Below, in pieces: positions 20,506-30,392 of a DNA stretch of 64,000 nucleotides. The stretch is taken from contig OZ029915.1 of the NCBI GenBank assembly GCA_964023275.1, positions 40,247,238-40,311,237 on the forward strand, in the 5' to 3' direction. The first letter of the stretch is position 1; each line of letters begins with the position of its first letter. Source of the stretch: Norana najaformis. Its lineage: Eukaryota > Annelida > Clitellata > Crassiclitellata > Hormogastridae. The notes beneath the pieces were generated by a model. It did not search any database. It saw nothing but the letters and a program-made list of their open reading frames with translations, and had not been told where the DNA came from. A program made the translations under genes and the position numbers.

Positions 20506-23500
20506 ATGGGAGACGAGGACGACACCATCATCTACACCTTGTTGGACATTGCGGACGCGTCACCCGGCCAGCTGAGTGGTTCGACGCCTGGTGTACGAAG
20601 AGCGACAATGGAGGCCTCCAGACTCGACCGTAGCCAGTTTCTGGAGAACTTGGACTTCGACAGCCCACGATCGGCGGTGACGCACGGCGGCGAACGAGGA
20701 CAGACGCAGGGTGGAAGTGAAGCGGCCTCGAACCGACCGTCGTTGGCGAACGTCGTCTACCGCAAAAGCACGATGAAGCCTGGGAAGTTCGACGGAACAG
20801 GATCCCTGGAGTCGTTCCTCACTCAATTCGAGGTGTGTGCCAAATACAATAACTGGACTGATTCCGATAAAGTTGACTTTCTACGTTGTGCCCTCGATAA
20901 GGCCGCCACGCAGTTGCTGTGGGACTTTGGAGCTCGGCAGGACGTGACGTATGAGGAGTTGACGCAGAGGCTGCGACAACGTTATGGGACCGAAGGACAG
21001 GCAGAGACATTCCGTGCACAACTTTACTACCGACGTCAACGGGCTGATGAGAACCTGAGCGACCTCCTACACGATATCCGTCGGTTAGTGGTACTTGCTT
21101 ATCCTGTGCCCTGCAACGAGACAACCGAGATCATTGCTCGCGACGCTTTCCTTGAGGCCATTCGGGATCGTGAGTTGTCTCTGAAGGTCCGGGAGCGTGA
21201 ACCCAAGACGCTCGACGAAGCATACCGGATGGCGTTACGGATGGAAGCGTACCAAAGGATGGCGGATTCTGAGGAGCGACGGAGACCAGCAAACCGTGTT
21301 CGAGGAACCCAGGAGTCCGACATGAACGTGCCATTGCAGAATCAACTGGACCAGTTCCTCAAAGCACAACGTGGGGAACAGCAGCGTTGGCAACGAGACA
21401 TGGAGAGAAAGATCGAACGGCAACTGGAGGCGTTCCGCAGTCATCTCGAAATCGACGGGGAAGCCAACCGACGCAACGAGACGGCAACTGTGCAGCCTGG
21501 AAATCGAGGACGGGATGTGGTCTGCTACAACTGCGGACAGAGAGGCCACATCGCCCGTCGGTGCCGTCAGCCTCGGCGGCCCCGTGCGCATACCGATGAA
21601 GCGGCACCGGTTGGTCCGGAAGAGCAGACAGTACCGGAGGTGGCCGCGGTCAACCACAACACTCGCCAGAGGACATCGAACGGCACCAATGGCAACGCAA
21701 TCTACATCCGCGGTATAATCAACGGACGGACTGAAATGTGCCTGGTCGACACCGGGTCGGAGGTGAGCCTCGTACCGTCTTCTGTTGTGGAGGGTCTCAC
21801 GCTGCGTCCCAGCACCCGGGTACTGCTAGCTGCCAACGGGACTGCGATCCATGTGGTAGGGGAGCTGTGTGTCCCAATTAGGATCAGGCCGGGTTTCCAG
21901 ATAGATACTGCTTTCCTGGTGTCGGACCAAATCATAGAGCCCATGCTGGGTATGGACTGGTTGCGGCAACATCGCTGTCGTTTGGGGTTTGGTAATGGAG
22001 CCCTGTTCATAGGTCGCCGGCGTATCCCGCTAGAAAAGGGGGATGGTTCCGCATGGTGCAGACGGGTGATGGTCGCGGAGGAAATGACACTGCCGCCTAG
22101 AACCCAGTGTGATATACCCGCTAAAACGCAATATGGAAATTTATCAAGTACGGCCCCTGCATGGATGACGGAGCCGAAGGAGGTCCTGCCCGGAGTTCAT
22201 GTAGCACGGGTGTTAATAGGGGACGATGCTAATGCTGCCCGAATTCGGGTCGTTAATCTTAATGGAGGTCCCGCCACGCTCCCTAAAAACCAGCTTTTGG
22301 GAAAACTGCACCCTGTAGAGGTGGAAGCGTGTGATGGGAAAGAAGTGGGTCCCAGGGAAAAGGGTGAAACACCCCTCATCGCAGGTTTAATGGAAGGACT
22401 TCCAGAGGAAGTGACCCAGGAAACCAGGAGCCAATTAGCGAGCTTGCTAGTGGAGTTCAAGGATGTTTTCTCCGAGGGAGAAGGGGACCTAGGGAGGACA
22501 ACCCTGTGTAAGCATCGAATTGATACCGGGAACTCGGCCCCCGCCCGTCAGCCCTTGAGGCGACAACCCCTTCCGTACCGGGTAGCAATTGATGAGCAAC
22601 TGGACCAGATGTTGGCGGAAGGAGTGGTAGAGCCGGCTGTGAGTGAGTGGGCAGCTAACGTGGTCCTGGCCCGGAAGAAGGACGGTACCCTAAGGTTTTG
22701 CATTGATTACCGCCAGTTGAACGAGCGAACCAGGAAAGACTCATATCCGCTTCCAAAGATTGACGAGTGTTTAGATGCTCTGGTTGATGCGGGATGGTTC
22801 AGCACCCTGGACTTGCGTAGCGGATACCATCAAGTCGAAATGGATCCCAGGGATGCAGATAAGACGGCTTTTGTTACCCGCAGGGGAATTTTTAGATGGC
22901 GCGTTATGCCGTTCGGCCTCTGCAACGCGCCGGCAACATTCCAGCGTCTTATGGATATTGTTGTGTCGGGGTTGAACTTCGAAATTTGCCTGGTATATAA
23001 TGATGACGTGATCGTTTATGGGAGTCGCCTGCTCTCGGTAGCGGAGCGGCGTTATTGGATCACCCGTAAGGAGTTGTTGCCGCACATCCTGGCAGCCTAT
23101 CGGGCCTCCATTCATGAGGCCACCGGCTTTTCGCCAAATTTATTAATTTTCGGCGAAGAGAATCGGGCTCCACTAGATTTAGTTTATGGAAGAGCGCCAG
23201 GCCCAGCGGAAAGGGGAGGGACCTATGCTTCCTATGTGGAAAGCCTTGGCGAACGCATGGAAATCGCGTATAGAGTGGTAAGGGAACGGTTGCGCAGGGT
23301 GGCTGAGCGGCGGAAGCACACCTATGACTTGAGGGTCCTCCCAGTTGAATTTAAGGTGGGTGATTGGGTGTGGTATTATACCCCTCGGAAATATCCGGGT
23401 CGCAGTCCCAAGTGGCAGCGCTTGTACACGGGGCCCTTCATGGTCATGGAACAATGCGGTCCTGTGAACTACCGTCTGCAGCGATCCTTGAGGGCGAATC

Positions 23501-23661
23501 CGTTGGTGGCACATGTCGACAAATTGCGACCGTGCTACGATCGACAGCCAGGGGTTTGGAGCCCGGAGAGCCTTTCGTCAAAGACGGCTGTGAACCCAAC
23601 GCCTGAACTGACTACTGGGCGGCCATTACGTGTCACCCGGAGACCAGAGCGCTTCCACTAA
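20506..23661 (+). CDS. Ty3/gypsy gag-pol polyprotein, internally deleted (1051 aa)
   Basis: One open frame starting 38 bp after the PBS. Residues about 90-255 form a retrotransposon Gag core. A CCHC zinc knuckle (C340, C343, H348, C353) follows, then a retropepsin-like protease with active-site D415-T-G. The RT runs from about 683 with intact fingers/palm motifs (LDLRSGYHQ, MPFGLCNAPATFQ). The catalytic box reads Y831-N-D-D where YLDD/YVDD is usual. Right after the box the sequence jumps at Y838-G-S-R into an RNase H piece (LLSVAERRYWITRKELL). Near L857-L858 it jumps again into the C-terminal part of integrase (LAAYRASIHEATGFSP) and a GPY/F-like end (YTGPF at 974-978). RT thumb/connection, most of RNase H, the HHCC zinc finger and the DDE core are missing, yet the frame is kept. 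No chromodomain. Expected role if translated: Gag, protease and partial RT; not autonomous. Confidence 0.93.
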   Translation: MGDEDDTIIYTLLDIADASPGQLSGSTPGVRRATMEASRLDRSQFLENLDFDSPRSAVTHGGERGQTQGGSEAASNRPSLANVVYRKSTMKPGKFDGTGSLESFLTQFEVCAKYNNWTDSDKVDFLRCALDKAATQLLWDFGARQDVTYEELTQRLRQRYGTEGQAETFRAQLYYRRQRADENLSDLLHDIRRLVVLAYPVPCNETTEIIARDAFLEAIRDRELSLKVREREPKTLDEAYRMALRMEAYQRMADSEERRRPANRVRGTQESDMNVPLQNQLDQFLKAQRGEQQRWQRDMERKIERQLEAFRSHLEIDGEANRRNETATVQPGNRGRDVVCYNCGQRGHIARRCRQPRRPRAHTDEAAPVGPEEQTVPEVAAVNHNTRQRTSNGTNGNAIYIRGIINGRTEMCLVDTGSEVSLVPSSVVEGLTLRPSTRVLLAANGTAIHVVGELCVPIRIRPGFQIDTAFLVSDQIIEPMLGMDWLRQHRCRLGFGNGALFIGRRRIPLEKGDGSAWCRRVMVAEEMTLPPRTQCDIPAKTQYGNLSSTAPAWMTEPKEVLPGVHVARVLIGDDANAARIRVVNLNGGPATLPKNQLLGKLHPVEVEACDGKEVGPREKGETPLIAGLMEGLPEEVTQETRSQLASLLVEFKDVFSEGEGDLGRTTLCKHRIDTGNSAPARQPLRRQPLPYRVAIDEQLDQMLAEGVVEPAVSEWAANVVLARKKDGTLRFCIDYRQLNERTRKDSYPLPKIDECLDALVDAGWFSTLDLRSGYHQVEMDPRDADKTAFVTRRGIFRWRVMPFGLCNAPATFQRLMDIVVSGLNFEICLVYNDDVIVYGSRLLSVAERRYWITRKELLPHILAAYRASIHEATGFSPNLLIFGEENRAPLDLVYGRAPGPAERGGTYASYVESLGERMEIAYRVVRERLRRVAERRKHTYDLRVLPVEFKVGDWVWYYTPRKYPGRSPKWQRLYTGPFMVMEQCGPVNYRLQRSLRANPLVAHVDKLRPCYDRQPGVWSPESLSSKTAVNPTPELTTGRPLRVTRRPERFH

Positions 23662-24446
23662 GGAGGCGTCGTTAGCTGCAGTCGTCGTCTTTGCAACTTT
23701 TGTGGAACGCTGAGAACGAAGCGGCTGCAGTCATTCATGGACGAGGACAGTGATTTGGTTTGTTGGACTGACATTGTGCACCAATGTGGACTGTTATGTC
23801 CTAACTGTTAGTTTTGCTAGACTGAAAAATATGTTGCAAATGATAACCGCACAGTGTGGCCTTTTTGTTTTAATGTACTGTCTAGTTGATAACCGTGAGG
23901 TGCGGATATTCGAAGCCATATGGCTTAATGTTTTGTTTTGATGAATCTGTTGTAAGACGTTTTGTAATTCTTTGCTGCTGAGACTGCTTGTGCTTTCAGT
24001 TTGTTTTAACAAGTACTATGACGGTGGCTGATCAGTGATAACCGTTATTAATGCGAGTAGTTTTGATGGGCAATTTTGTTTGATGCAACTGCAGGTGTGA
24101 CTTGTATGCTTTAACGAGTAATTGTAGCCATGAGCGATAACCGATTATTGCAGCTGAAACTGTTTCGATAATTGTGAACGAGTAGTTCTGTTAACAAGTA
24201 ATTAATAACTGATTGCTGCAGCTGTAATTGTGAGTGAGCAGTGTAGAGACTTTGGATGAATGATGATGTTTACATGTTTTGTGTGAATCATTTTGTTTTG
24301 TGGACAAAGTTTAATTTAATGGCGGAGTATTGTGAACTTTTGGTGAGCGATGATTGTTGGCCGCTGCGATGGAGCTAATTTTGTTGTACGATGATTGTGT
24401 GTACTTGGAGGGAAGAGGGTTCCGAACCGGGAGGTTCGGGTTCTTT
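23662..24446 (+). other. Retrotransposon 3' untranslated region with four GATAACCG motifs
   Basis: No env-like frame. GATAACCG occurs at 23842-23849, 23888-23895, 24037-24044 and 24136-24143, three of them as TGATAACCG, which contains a WGATAR GATA-factor core. The region is otherwise T/G-rich. Confidence 0.7.
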
Positions 24447-24460
24447 GGTGGGAGGAGTGT
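24447..24460 (+). other. Polypurine tract
   Basis: GGTGGGAGGAGTGT abuts the 3' LTR. Purine-rich apart from T at three positions, in the expected place for plus-strand priming. Confidence 0.7.
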
Positions 24461-25553
24461 TGTAGCGGATTTGGCATGCGGACTTGGCTGTGTCCGAGCT
24501 CCCTCCGCATGCAGACTTGGCTGTGTCTGAGCCCTCTCCGCACGCAGACTTGGCCGTGTCTGAGCCCCCTCCGCCGGCAGACATCGCGGCGGCAGCCGTG
24601 TCTGAGCCCTCTCCGCCGGCAGACATCGCGGCGGCAGCCGTGTCTGAGCCCTCTCCGCACGCAGACTTGGCCGTGTCTGAGCCCTCTCCGCCGGCAGACA
24701 TCGCGGCGGCAGCCGTGTCTGAGCCCTCTCCGCACGCAGACTTGGCCGTGTCTGAGCCCCCTCCGCCGGCAGACATCGCGGCGGCAGCCGTGTCTGAGCC
24801 CTCTCCGCCGGCAGACATCGCGGCGGCAGCCGTGTCTGAGCCCTCTCCGCACGCAGACTTGGCCGTGTCTGAGCCCTCTCCGCCGGCAGACATCGCGGCG
24901 GCAGCCGTGTCTGAGCCCTCTCCGCACGCAGACTTGGCCGTGTCTGAGCCCTCTCCGCCGGCAGACATCGCGGCGGCAGCCGTGTCTGAGCCCTCTCCGC
25001 ACGCAGACTCGGCTGTGTCTGAGCTCCCTCCGCCTGCAGACAGCGGAGGCGGCCGTGTCTTACCTCCTCCCGCCTGCAGACACAGTGAGAGGACTTGTGT
25101 CTGAGCCCCTCCCGCACAAAGACATGGGGCGGTCTATATAAAGGGATGACGGTGTATGCACGAGGCATGGCGAGCTGAGCTGATGCACGGTATGCATGGC
25201 GAGCTGATGCACGGTATGCATGGCGAGCTGAGCTGATGCACGGGATGCATGGCGAGCTGAGCTGATGCACGGTATGCATGGCGAGCTGGTGTGATGCGTG
25301 ACGAGCTGGTGAGATGATGACGTAAATGAGCTAATGTTTTAGTGTAAGACTAGTTGCTAAATGCATTATCCTCGTTAAGTTGTGAGAAATAAAGTGCGAT
25401 TGACGATCGGTTGACTTCATGTTCAGCCTCTTGGGGACCTCAAGAGCCTTACCTCGCGGGCTAGCAGTAGATAGGCGCTGATAGGGAGCCTTCGGCTACA
25501 GTAGCAGTGAACCAGCACCTAGACAGGGGAAGCGGCACCCCCGATTTGTTACA
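24461..25553 (+). repeat. 3' LTR (1093 bp)
   Basis: Same length and, on reading, the same sequence as the 5' LTR, including the U3 minisatellite (about 24484-25055), TATA box (25135-25142), R/U5 tandem block (about 25153-25305) and AATAAA (25388-25393). Followed by ATAC, the right copy of the target duplication. Confidence 0.95.
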
Positions 25554-25639
25554 ATACACAAAGTAGATATTTTATGGTTGACAGGAATTTGACGATTGCG
25601 AGATGGAATTTGACGGGTATAGTTTAATCTGCAATGACA

Positions 25640-26120
25640 GATGTAATCTCAAAGAGGGGAGGCGGATGAGGAGCGGCGGTGTATGCGAAAGACGATATTG
25701 TTTCGTGTTTGGATGTATAACTCAACGCGTATAAGTGTAAGTGTGAAGCAGTATGGTGTAGGATTCTGTTGGAGAGGAATAGATACATTATGCAGAGGGT
25801 GTGCTATCGAAGTCCAAACGCAGCGCAGGATGTTCAGTTTCTTTAGACATGCTTCTGATAGAACTAAGCCTTGTTTGACTGTGGGTGATTTCAATCATGG
25901 AGGTATAGATTGGAATACCGAGTACAGATTGCTTCAGTAACGACTTCTTGTATTTAATTATTATGTGTTGTTTCTTACAACATGTCGAGATAGTCACGCG
26001 GGGCATCAGAAGTTTGAATTTGGTGCTGACCAGTGAGAAATGCTTGGTTGGTGACAGCAACTGGAATAGTGATCATTTCTGTTTGGAGTGGGATAAACCA
26101 ATTAACTAGTTGTAGAAATA
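25640..26120 (+). pseudogene. LINE endonuclease-domain fragment
   Basis: A plus frame contains VGDFNHGGIDW, the conserved GDFN-x3-IDW block of the endonuclease/exonuclease/phosphatase domain of CR1/Jockey-type LINEs. Downstream frames show weak similarity to the next 60 residues of that domain, with stops. The rest of the element is absent or unrecognisable. Confidence 0.65.
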
Positions 26121-26639
26121 CGAGTTCAGTTACAACACTTCAGTGTCATTGTTGATTGTTTGGCTTATGAAGATACACGTTTATAACCTATAACACATGC
26201 GCCCTTAGGCTACTGTTATGACGAGTGTGAAAGAGCTAATTTGTAAACGGGCATTTGAACGTGAACTGATGTGGTCTGCAATTACAGTCACCATAAAATG
26301 AAGCTGCTAATGTCCGTTTTGAAAATGAAATAGAGATATTCAACCAGTCAAATTGTGCTTACCTGTGTTTCCAGTCCTCTGGCATATGTTCTGTATATCT
26401 CCTTGCTGTTTGAGTTATTTTGTAAGTGGAGGCCTATATAGGAAGGGTGGCCTTCTGCTGGAATATTTAGGCCTAGCGCTGCTATATAACTCATGAATAT
26501 CTGCTTAATTTGTATGCTAAGGCATGCTTAACTTGATGCATACATATGAGGAACGCGCGTGGACAGCTGTAGCTGGGGTATAAAAAGGCCTGATTAACTG
26601 CATCTACGTATACTTGAGTAATCTGTAGAATTATACATA
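26121..26639. other. No gene recognised
   Basis: Between two LINE fragments in the same orientation; may be decayed sequence of one element, but no motif is readable. Confidence 0.4.
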
Positions 26640-27690
26640 ATCTGCGTCACGGGTTGTCACGATTTGTGCACGGGATGAAATAGTAATGATTAGTCGTGGC
26701 GCCACAGTATCGGATAAAAAAAGGACCGATGGAGTTTTGGTAAGGTCAAAGGTAGCCTCTGACCTCCTTGCACGAGGGTTCCTTCGCAGTTGTTTTTGCT
26801 CATACCGTAGTTCATCATCTGCCAAAGAAATCTTCTCTTGACCCAAGCAGCCTGTCTAACTACAGATCAATATAAACTTTGAATTTTGTATCTAAAATTC
26901 TTAAGTGGGCTCTTGTGATTCGTATGCAAGTTTACCTATCTACCAACTCACTATTATCCCTTTTCAGTCTACTTCATTCAACAGAATCTGCCCTTCTTGC
27001 TGTTCATAATGACATCGTGTGCTCCATAGATAAGGGTGAGGGTGACAGCACTTCTTCTTGAATTGTCTGCTGCTTTTGATATGATAGACCATTCTGTTCT
27101 TTTGAATCGTCTTCAGCACTAGTTTGGGGTTTCTGGTTCCGCCCTAAATTGACTTGCTACTTATCTCAGTCTACGCACTCAGTCAGTACCGGTATATAAA
27201 TGGATATAAATGGTAATAATTCGTCTAGTTCTTTGTTAATATGTGATGCTCCACAGGGTTCTTTACTTGGTCCCTTTTTGTACTTAGGTACATTTGCTGG
27301 ACAATCATTCACTAGGACATCATTTCTATGAGGATGATACCCGTATCTACAATTCATCTGACAGTTTGCCTTGTCAGTCGTCTGTGCGGCTGATGTCTGA
27401 CGCCTTTGAGGAGGTGCAGCTTTGGATGGCGGCTAATAAACTCCTCCTTACTCCATCGAAGACCGCATTTCTACTAAGGGGATATTCTACAGCAACTTAA
27501 GAAAAATATGAATGGCTAAATCTTTAAAACTGGGCGACTCACTTGTTGAGTTGGTTGATACCGCTAGTAATTTGGGCGTTGTTTTTGATTCTATTATGTG
27601 TCTGACCGACTTTGTAAATGATATTTGTAAGTCGTCATGCACGATCATACGTGACATAAGCAAAATTAGAAAACTTTAGAGTTTAGAACT
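26640..27690 (+). pseudogene. Decayed CR1/L2-like LINE reverse transcriptase
   Basis: Shifting plus frames show the RT blocks in order: LPKKSSLDPSSLSNYRSI (about 26800-26865), NFVSKIL, a degraded D-x-SAAFD block near 27060, DAPQGSLLGPFLY near 27245 (RT motif B), a block like the FADD region near 27330, and DTASNLGVVFDS near 27555. Many stops and frameshifts. No catalytic box survives. Confidence 0.8.
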
Positions 27691-28440
27691 CTAGCTAGAG
27701 CCATAACTGATATGTCTAAATATGAGCAATAACCCTTGTTCTTAAATCCTTGCACTGGCTTCCTATTCAGCAGAGAATTTGTTTTGGTTTTTTGTTGAAT
27801 TTACTTTGTATGTCTTGTGTTTTGCCTGAATGGCATTAATAAAGACGTTCATAGTTATTCGGCCACTTGAAGGGAACTGCACTGGAAATATCTAGAAGAA
27901 ATGTTCAAGGAGAACATATATTGAGGTATTGTCTTGGTGATGGTCTAAACGCATGTAGCCTATTTTAAAAGCCTACAACTTTTCTAAGAACAAATTCTCA
28001 CATCTGTTCAAGTTATATTCTACAGTGTACGCATTATTAGTAGTAAATAATGACCAGTTTCACAAGGGAATATAAATCCAACACAGGTTACTGACATACA
28101 TGAATAAATAAATAAATAAATAATATATGCATAGCACATTCCACTGTTTACGTTCTTGCACGATCCGAAGACGCCCTACAAAAGACTAATAGATGTGTAA
28201 AGTGCTTTGTAAATTAAATAGCGCCAGCGACTGATACATGCAATTTCAATTACGCAATATACATTTAACTGTTCCTGCACTCAGTAGTTTCTTAGGCATA
28301 AATGCATTGTATTGAATTGAATTATAAAATAATTTTAAAAATTAATCTATGTCTAAAATTTTAAATTTATATATTTTTATTTAGTGCAAACAGTTACTAC
28401 TCGAGCAAAGCCAGTAAATCCGAATCTGAGGTGAGGATGA
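27691..28440. other. No gene recognised
   Basis: AT-rich; a short (AATA)n tract at about 28102-28123. The first 150 bp may be further decayed LINE C-terminus. Confidence 0.45.
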
Positions 28441-28443
28441 ATG

Positions 28444-28449
28444 TTTATT
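28444..28449 (-). terminator. Candidate polyadenylation signal of the GPCR gene
   Basis: TTTATT on plus is AATAAA on minus, 162 bp past the GPCR stop codon. Position is reasonable; no transcript support. Confidence 0.4.
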
Positions 28450-28610
28450 AGGTGCCGAAAACTGAGTTATGCCTGTTGAGTTGAATAATGGGTCAAATAA
28501 AGGGTCTCTTCATTGGCAGTTCATCCAGAATTCAACGTATACCAGCAGACGTGCATTAGAGAAAGAAGTGCGAGATGTCTGGACGTTGTTGGATCGCCTA
28601 AAACGGTCGC

Positions 28611-30392
28611 CTAAAACGGACCTCTCTTCTCGACAGGAGGAACTCGTTTCCGGAAGACGAGACGAATGAAGGCGCAACGAAAGTCGCGGTTGAAGACAGT
28701 GTAGATGATAGGATTGAGAGCCGAGTTGCAGTAGCCGAGCCAAAAGATGACGGCAAACGTGGTATCCGTGACGCTGACGCTTGTCAATGACATGATGACA
28801 TAAGTCGAGAAGAAGGGCAGCCAACACCCAATGAAGGACGCCATTACAAGACCCAGCACGAGGGTCGCCCTCTTCTCGCGCGCCCTGACCACGCTCCGTC
28901 GCCCGTGACGCCCCGCTGTCTCAACCGATCCCATCTTCAGCAACTTCCGCCTCTTTCTCCTCCTCTCCTCGTGTGTGGTGTCATCGTGATTGGTCGTGTC
29001 GACTTTCGTCGGAAGTTCCTCTTCCTTTGCGATCCTTGGTAATTCCAATGCCCCTTCCAGCTGCTTCGGCAGAGCGCTGATAGTGACCTGATCTAGGAAT
29101 GCCGACTCTCTGTTTTCGAGCTCTCGCCTCTTGTCGATGACCGATAGGCAAGCGCCCTGCAGCGTGAACTTTGACCTGCAGTGGCTTTGATATGACCTCA
29201 GTTCACAGGTTGTTTCGATGTCATCTCTGATACCACGCGCCCCTATATCGCAGGACAATGCTGGATTGTCTGTGGTTGCCAGAAGCACCTCACTGCCTAC
29301 GCTTCCTCTCCCCAGCGGATTGTCGTTCCTGGTGTTTGGATTTCGCAGACAGGTCAGCTCCAGTTCGTTTTTTGTCTTTGCGCTTGCGTCGTTGAGCTGT
29401 TTCGCCTGAGGATCATCCGTCCTGACCGATTCATTCGCCACCGGAAGAGACCTTGGCGAGGCTTCTGGGACGAAGTCGTCGCCTCTCGACGACACGCTGC
29501 GGTATTCGAGTCTGTAGGATCGCCACAGTTTGAAGAACGAGAAACACAGACTGACGTTGGCGTTGGCAACGAGGCAGCAGTGCTCAGCCTCCGCCGCCGC
29601 CGCCTCCGAAGACTCTGCAGGCAGCGCGAGACTCCTCAGGGACCGCCTGGCACGACTCACGGCTGTCTGGTAGAGACGGAAGTAGACGAGGATCATTATG
29701 ACTAGAGGCAGAAAGAACGAACCGACCGATGAATAGACGACATAGCCAGGTTCTTCGCTGAGAACGCACAACGAGAATCCAAGCTTCGTCGGCTGCGGTC
29801 GTTTCCACCCGACCAACGGCGGAAGCGAAATGACGACGGATAGAATCCAGACCGTTGCGATCATCGTCAGGACTCGGCGCTTCGTGCGTTGCTGGGAGTA
29901 ACCTTCAGCCGCCCGGGCGACGGACCAGTAGCGGTCAAGGCTGATGAGGCAGAGATTGAGGATGGATGCGGTGCAGAGAAGGACGTCGGTGGCCAGCCAG
30001 AGATCGCACATTGTGTGGCCAAAGTACCAGTAGCCCATCAGTTCGTTGGCCAGTGACAATGGCATGATGAAGATGCCGACAAGAAGATCGCTGACAGCCA
30101 GAGACGCAATGAACCAATTCTGGAGGGTGTTGAGGCGCCGATCGACGACGATGGCGACGATGACGAAGGAATTGCCGGTGACGATGATGAGTGTGACAAC
30201 CGTTACAGCGACAGACGAGATGACGATGTGCGTCCAAGTGTACTGGCTCGGATAGGGAAAGCCGTTCAGAGGATCCATTGTTGCTGAGGAGGAGGATCTA
30301 TTCAGATCTAATTCAACGTAATTCGTACGCATGGCTGAACAACGACAAGAGCCGTCCGTCAAGCTAGATGCTACAATCAGATACATCATCAA
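28611..30392 (-). CDS. Class A amine-type GPCR, octopamine/tyramine/alpha-adrenergic-like, intronless (593 aa)
   Basis: A complete seven-transmembrane rhodopsin-family receptor in one exon. Landmarks: G73-N74 in TM1, D102 in TM2, C129 at the top of TM3 with partner C209 in loop 2, D136 in TM3 (the amine-binding Asp), and D153-R-Y-W for G-protein coupling. TM5 has S221, S222 and S225, the serines that contact catechol/phenol ligands. TM6 has C523-W-L-P-F-F and TM7 has N560-P-I-I-Y. Loop 3 is about 260 residues with a basic C-terminal end (KRRK, REKRAT). The cytoplasmic tail is short, about 25 residues. A long loop 3 with a short tail and ANELMGYWYFG before TM3 are typical of alpha2-adrenergic, octopamine and tyramine receptors; ligand identity is inferred. 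Start is uncertain: M39 (30278) has the best Kozak context (A at -3, G at +4). M21 (30332) would keep the N31-R-S glycosylation site. Expected at the plasma membrane. Confidence 0.9.
   Translation of the reverse strand: MMMYLIVASSLTDGSCRCSAMRTNYVELDLNRSSSSATMDPLNGFPYPSQYTWTHIVISSVAVTVVTLIIVTGNSFVIVAIVVDRRLNTLQNWFIASLAVSDLLVGIFIMPLSLANELMGYWYFGHTMCDLWLATDVLLCTASILNLCLISLDRYWSVARAAEGYSQQRTKRRVLTMIATVWILSVVISLPPLVGWKRPQPTKLGFSLCVLSEEPGYVVYSSVGSFFLPLVIMILVYFRLYQTAVSRARRSLRSLALPAESSEAAAAEAEHCCLVANANVSLCFSFFKLWRSYRLEYRSVSSRGDDFVPEASPRSLPVANESVRTDDPQAKQLNDASAKTKNELELTCLRNPNTRNDNPLGRGSVGSEVLLATTDNPALSCDIGARGIRDDIETTCELRSYQSHCRSKFTLQGACLSVIDKRRELENRESAFLDQVTISALPKQLEGALELPRIAKEEELPTKVDTTNHDDTTHEERRRKRRKLLKMGSVETAGRHGRRSVVRAREKRATLVLGLVMASFIGCWLPFFSTYVIMSLTSVSVTDTTFAVIFWLGYCNSALNPIIYTVFNRDFRCAFIRLVFRKRVPPVEKRGPF

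Larger units (their letters stand above)
19356..25553 (+). mobile_element. Ty3/gypsy LTR retrotransposon, young, internally deleted
   Basis: Complete LTR-internal-LTR structure of 6198 bp. Both LTRs are 1093 bp, run from TGTAG to TTACA, and show no difference on reading. ATAC flanks both ends (19352-19355 and 25554-25557) as a 4-bp target duplication. A primer binding site (20451-20467), a purine-rich tract (24447-24460) and one 1051-codon gag-pol frame lie inside. Gag, protease and RT come before what remains of integrase, which is the Ty3/gypsy (Metaviridae) order. No env frame is visible in the 800 bp between pol and the right LTR. Loss of most of RNase H and the integrase core makes this copy non-autonomous. 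Identical LTRs imply recent insertion, so its enzymes were probably supplied in trans or the deletions arose during the last reverse transcription. Confidence 0.95.

Noticed and set aside
21235-21657. 140-codon minus frame over gag
   Set aside because: Shadow of the gag-pol frame with no recognisable domain.
23662-24446. Possible env gene after pol
   Set aside because: No frame above about 70 codons, no signal peptide or transmembrane pattern.
24311-25279. 322-codon minus frame and 248/206-codon plus frames over the 3' LTR
   Set aside because: The same minisatellite artefact as in the 5' LTR, copied exactly.
30046-30255. Small frames on both strands over the GPCR
   Set aside because: Shadows of the receptor frame in GC-rich transmembrane codons.
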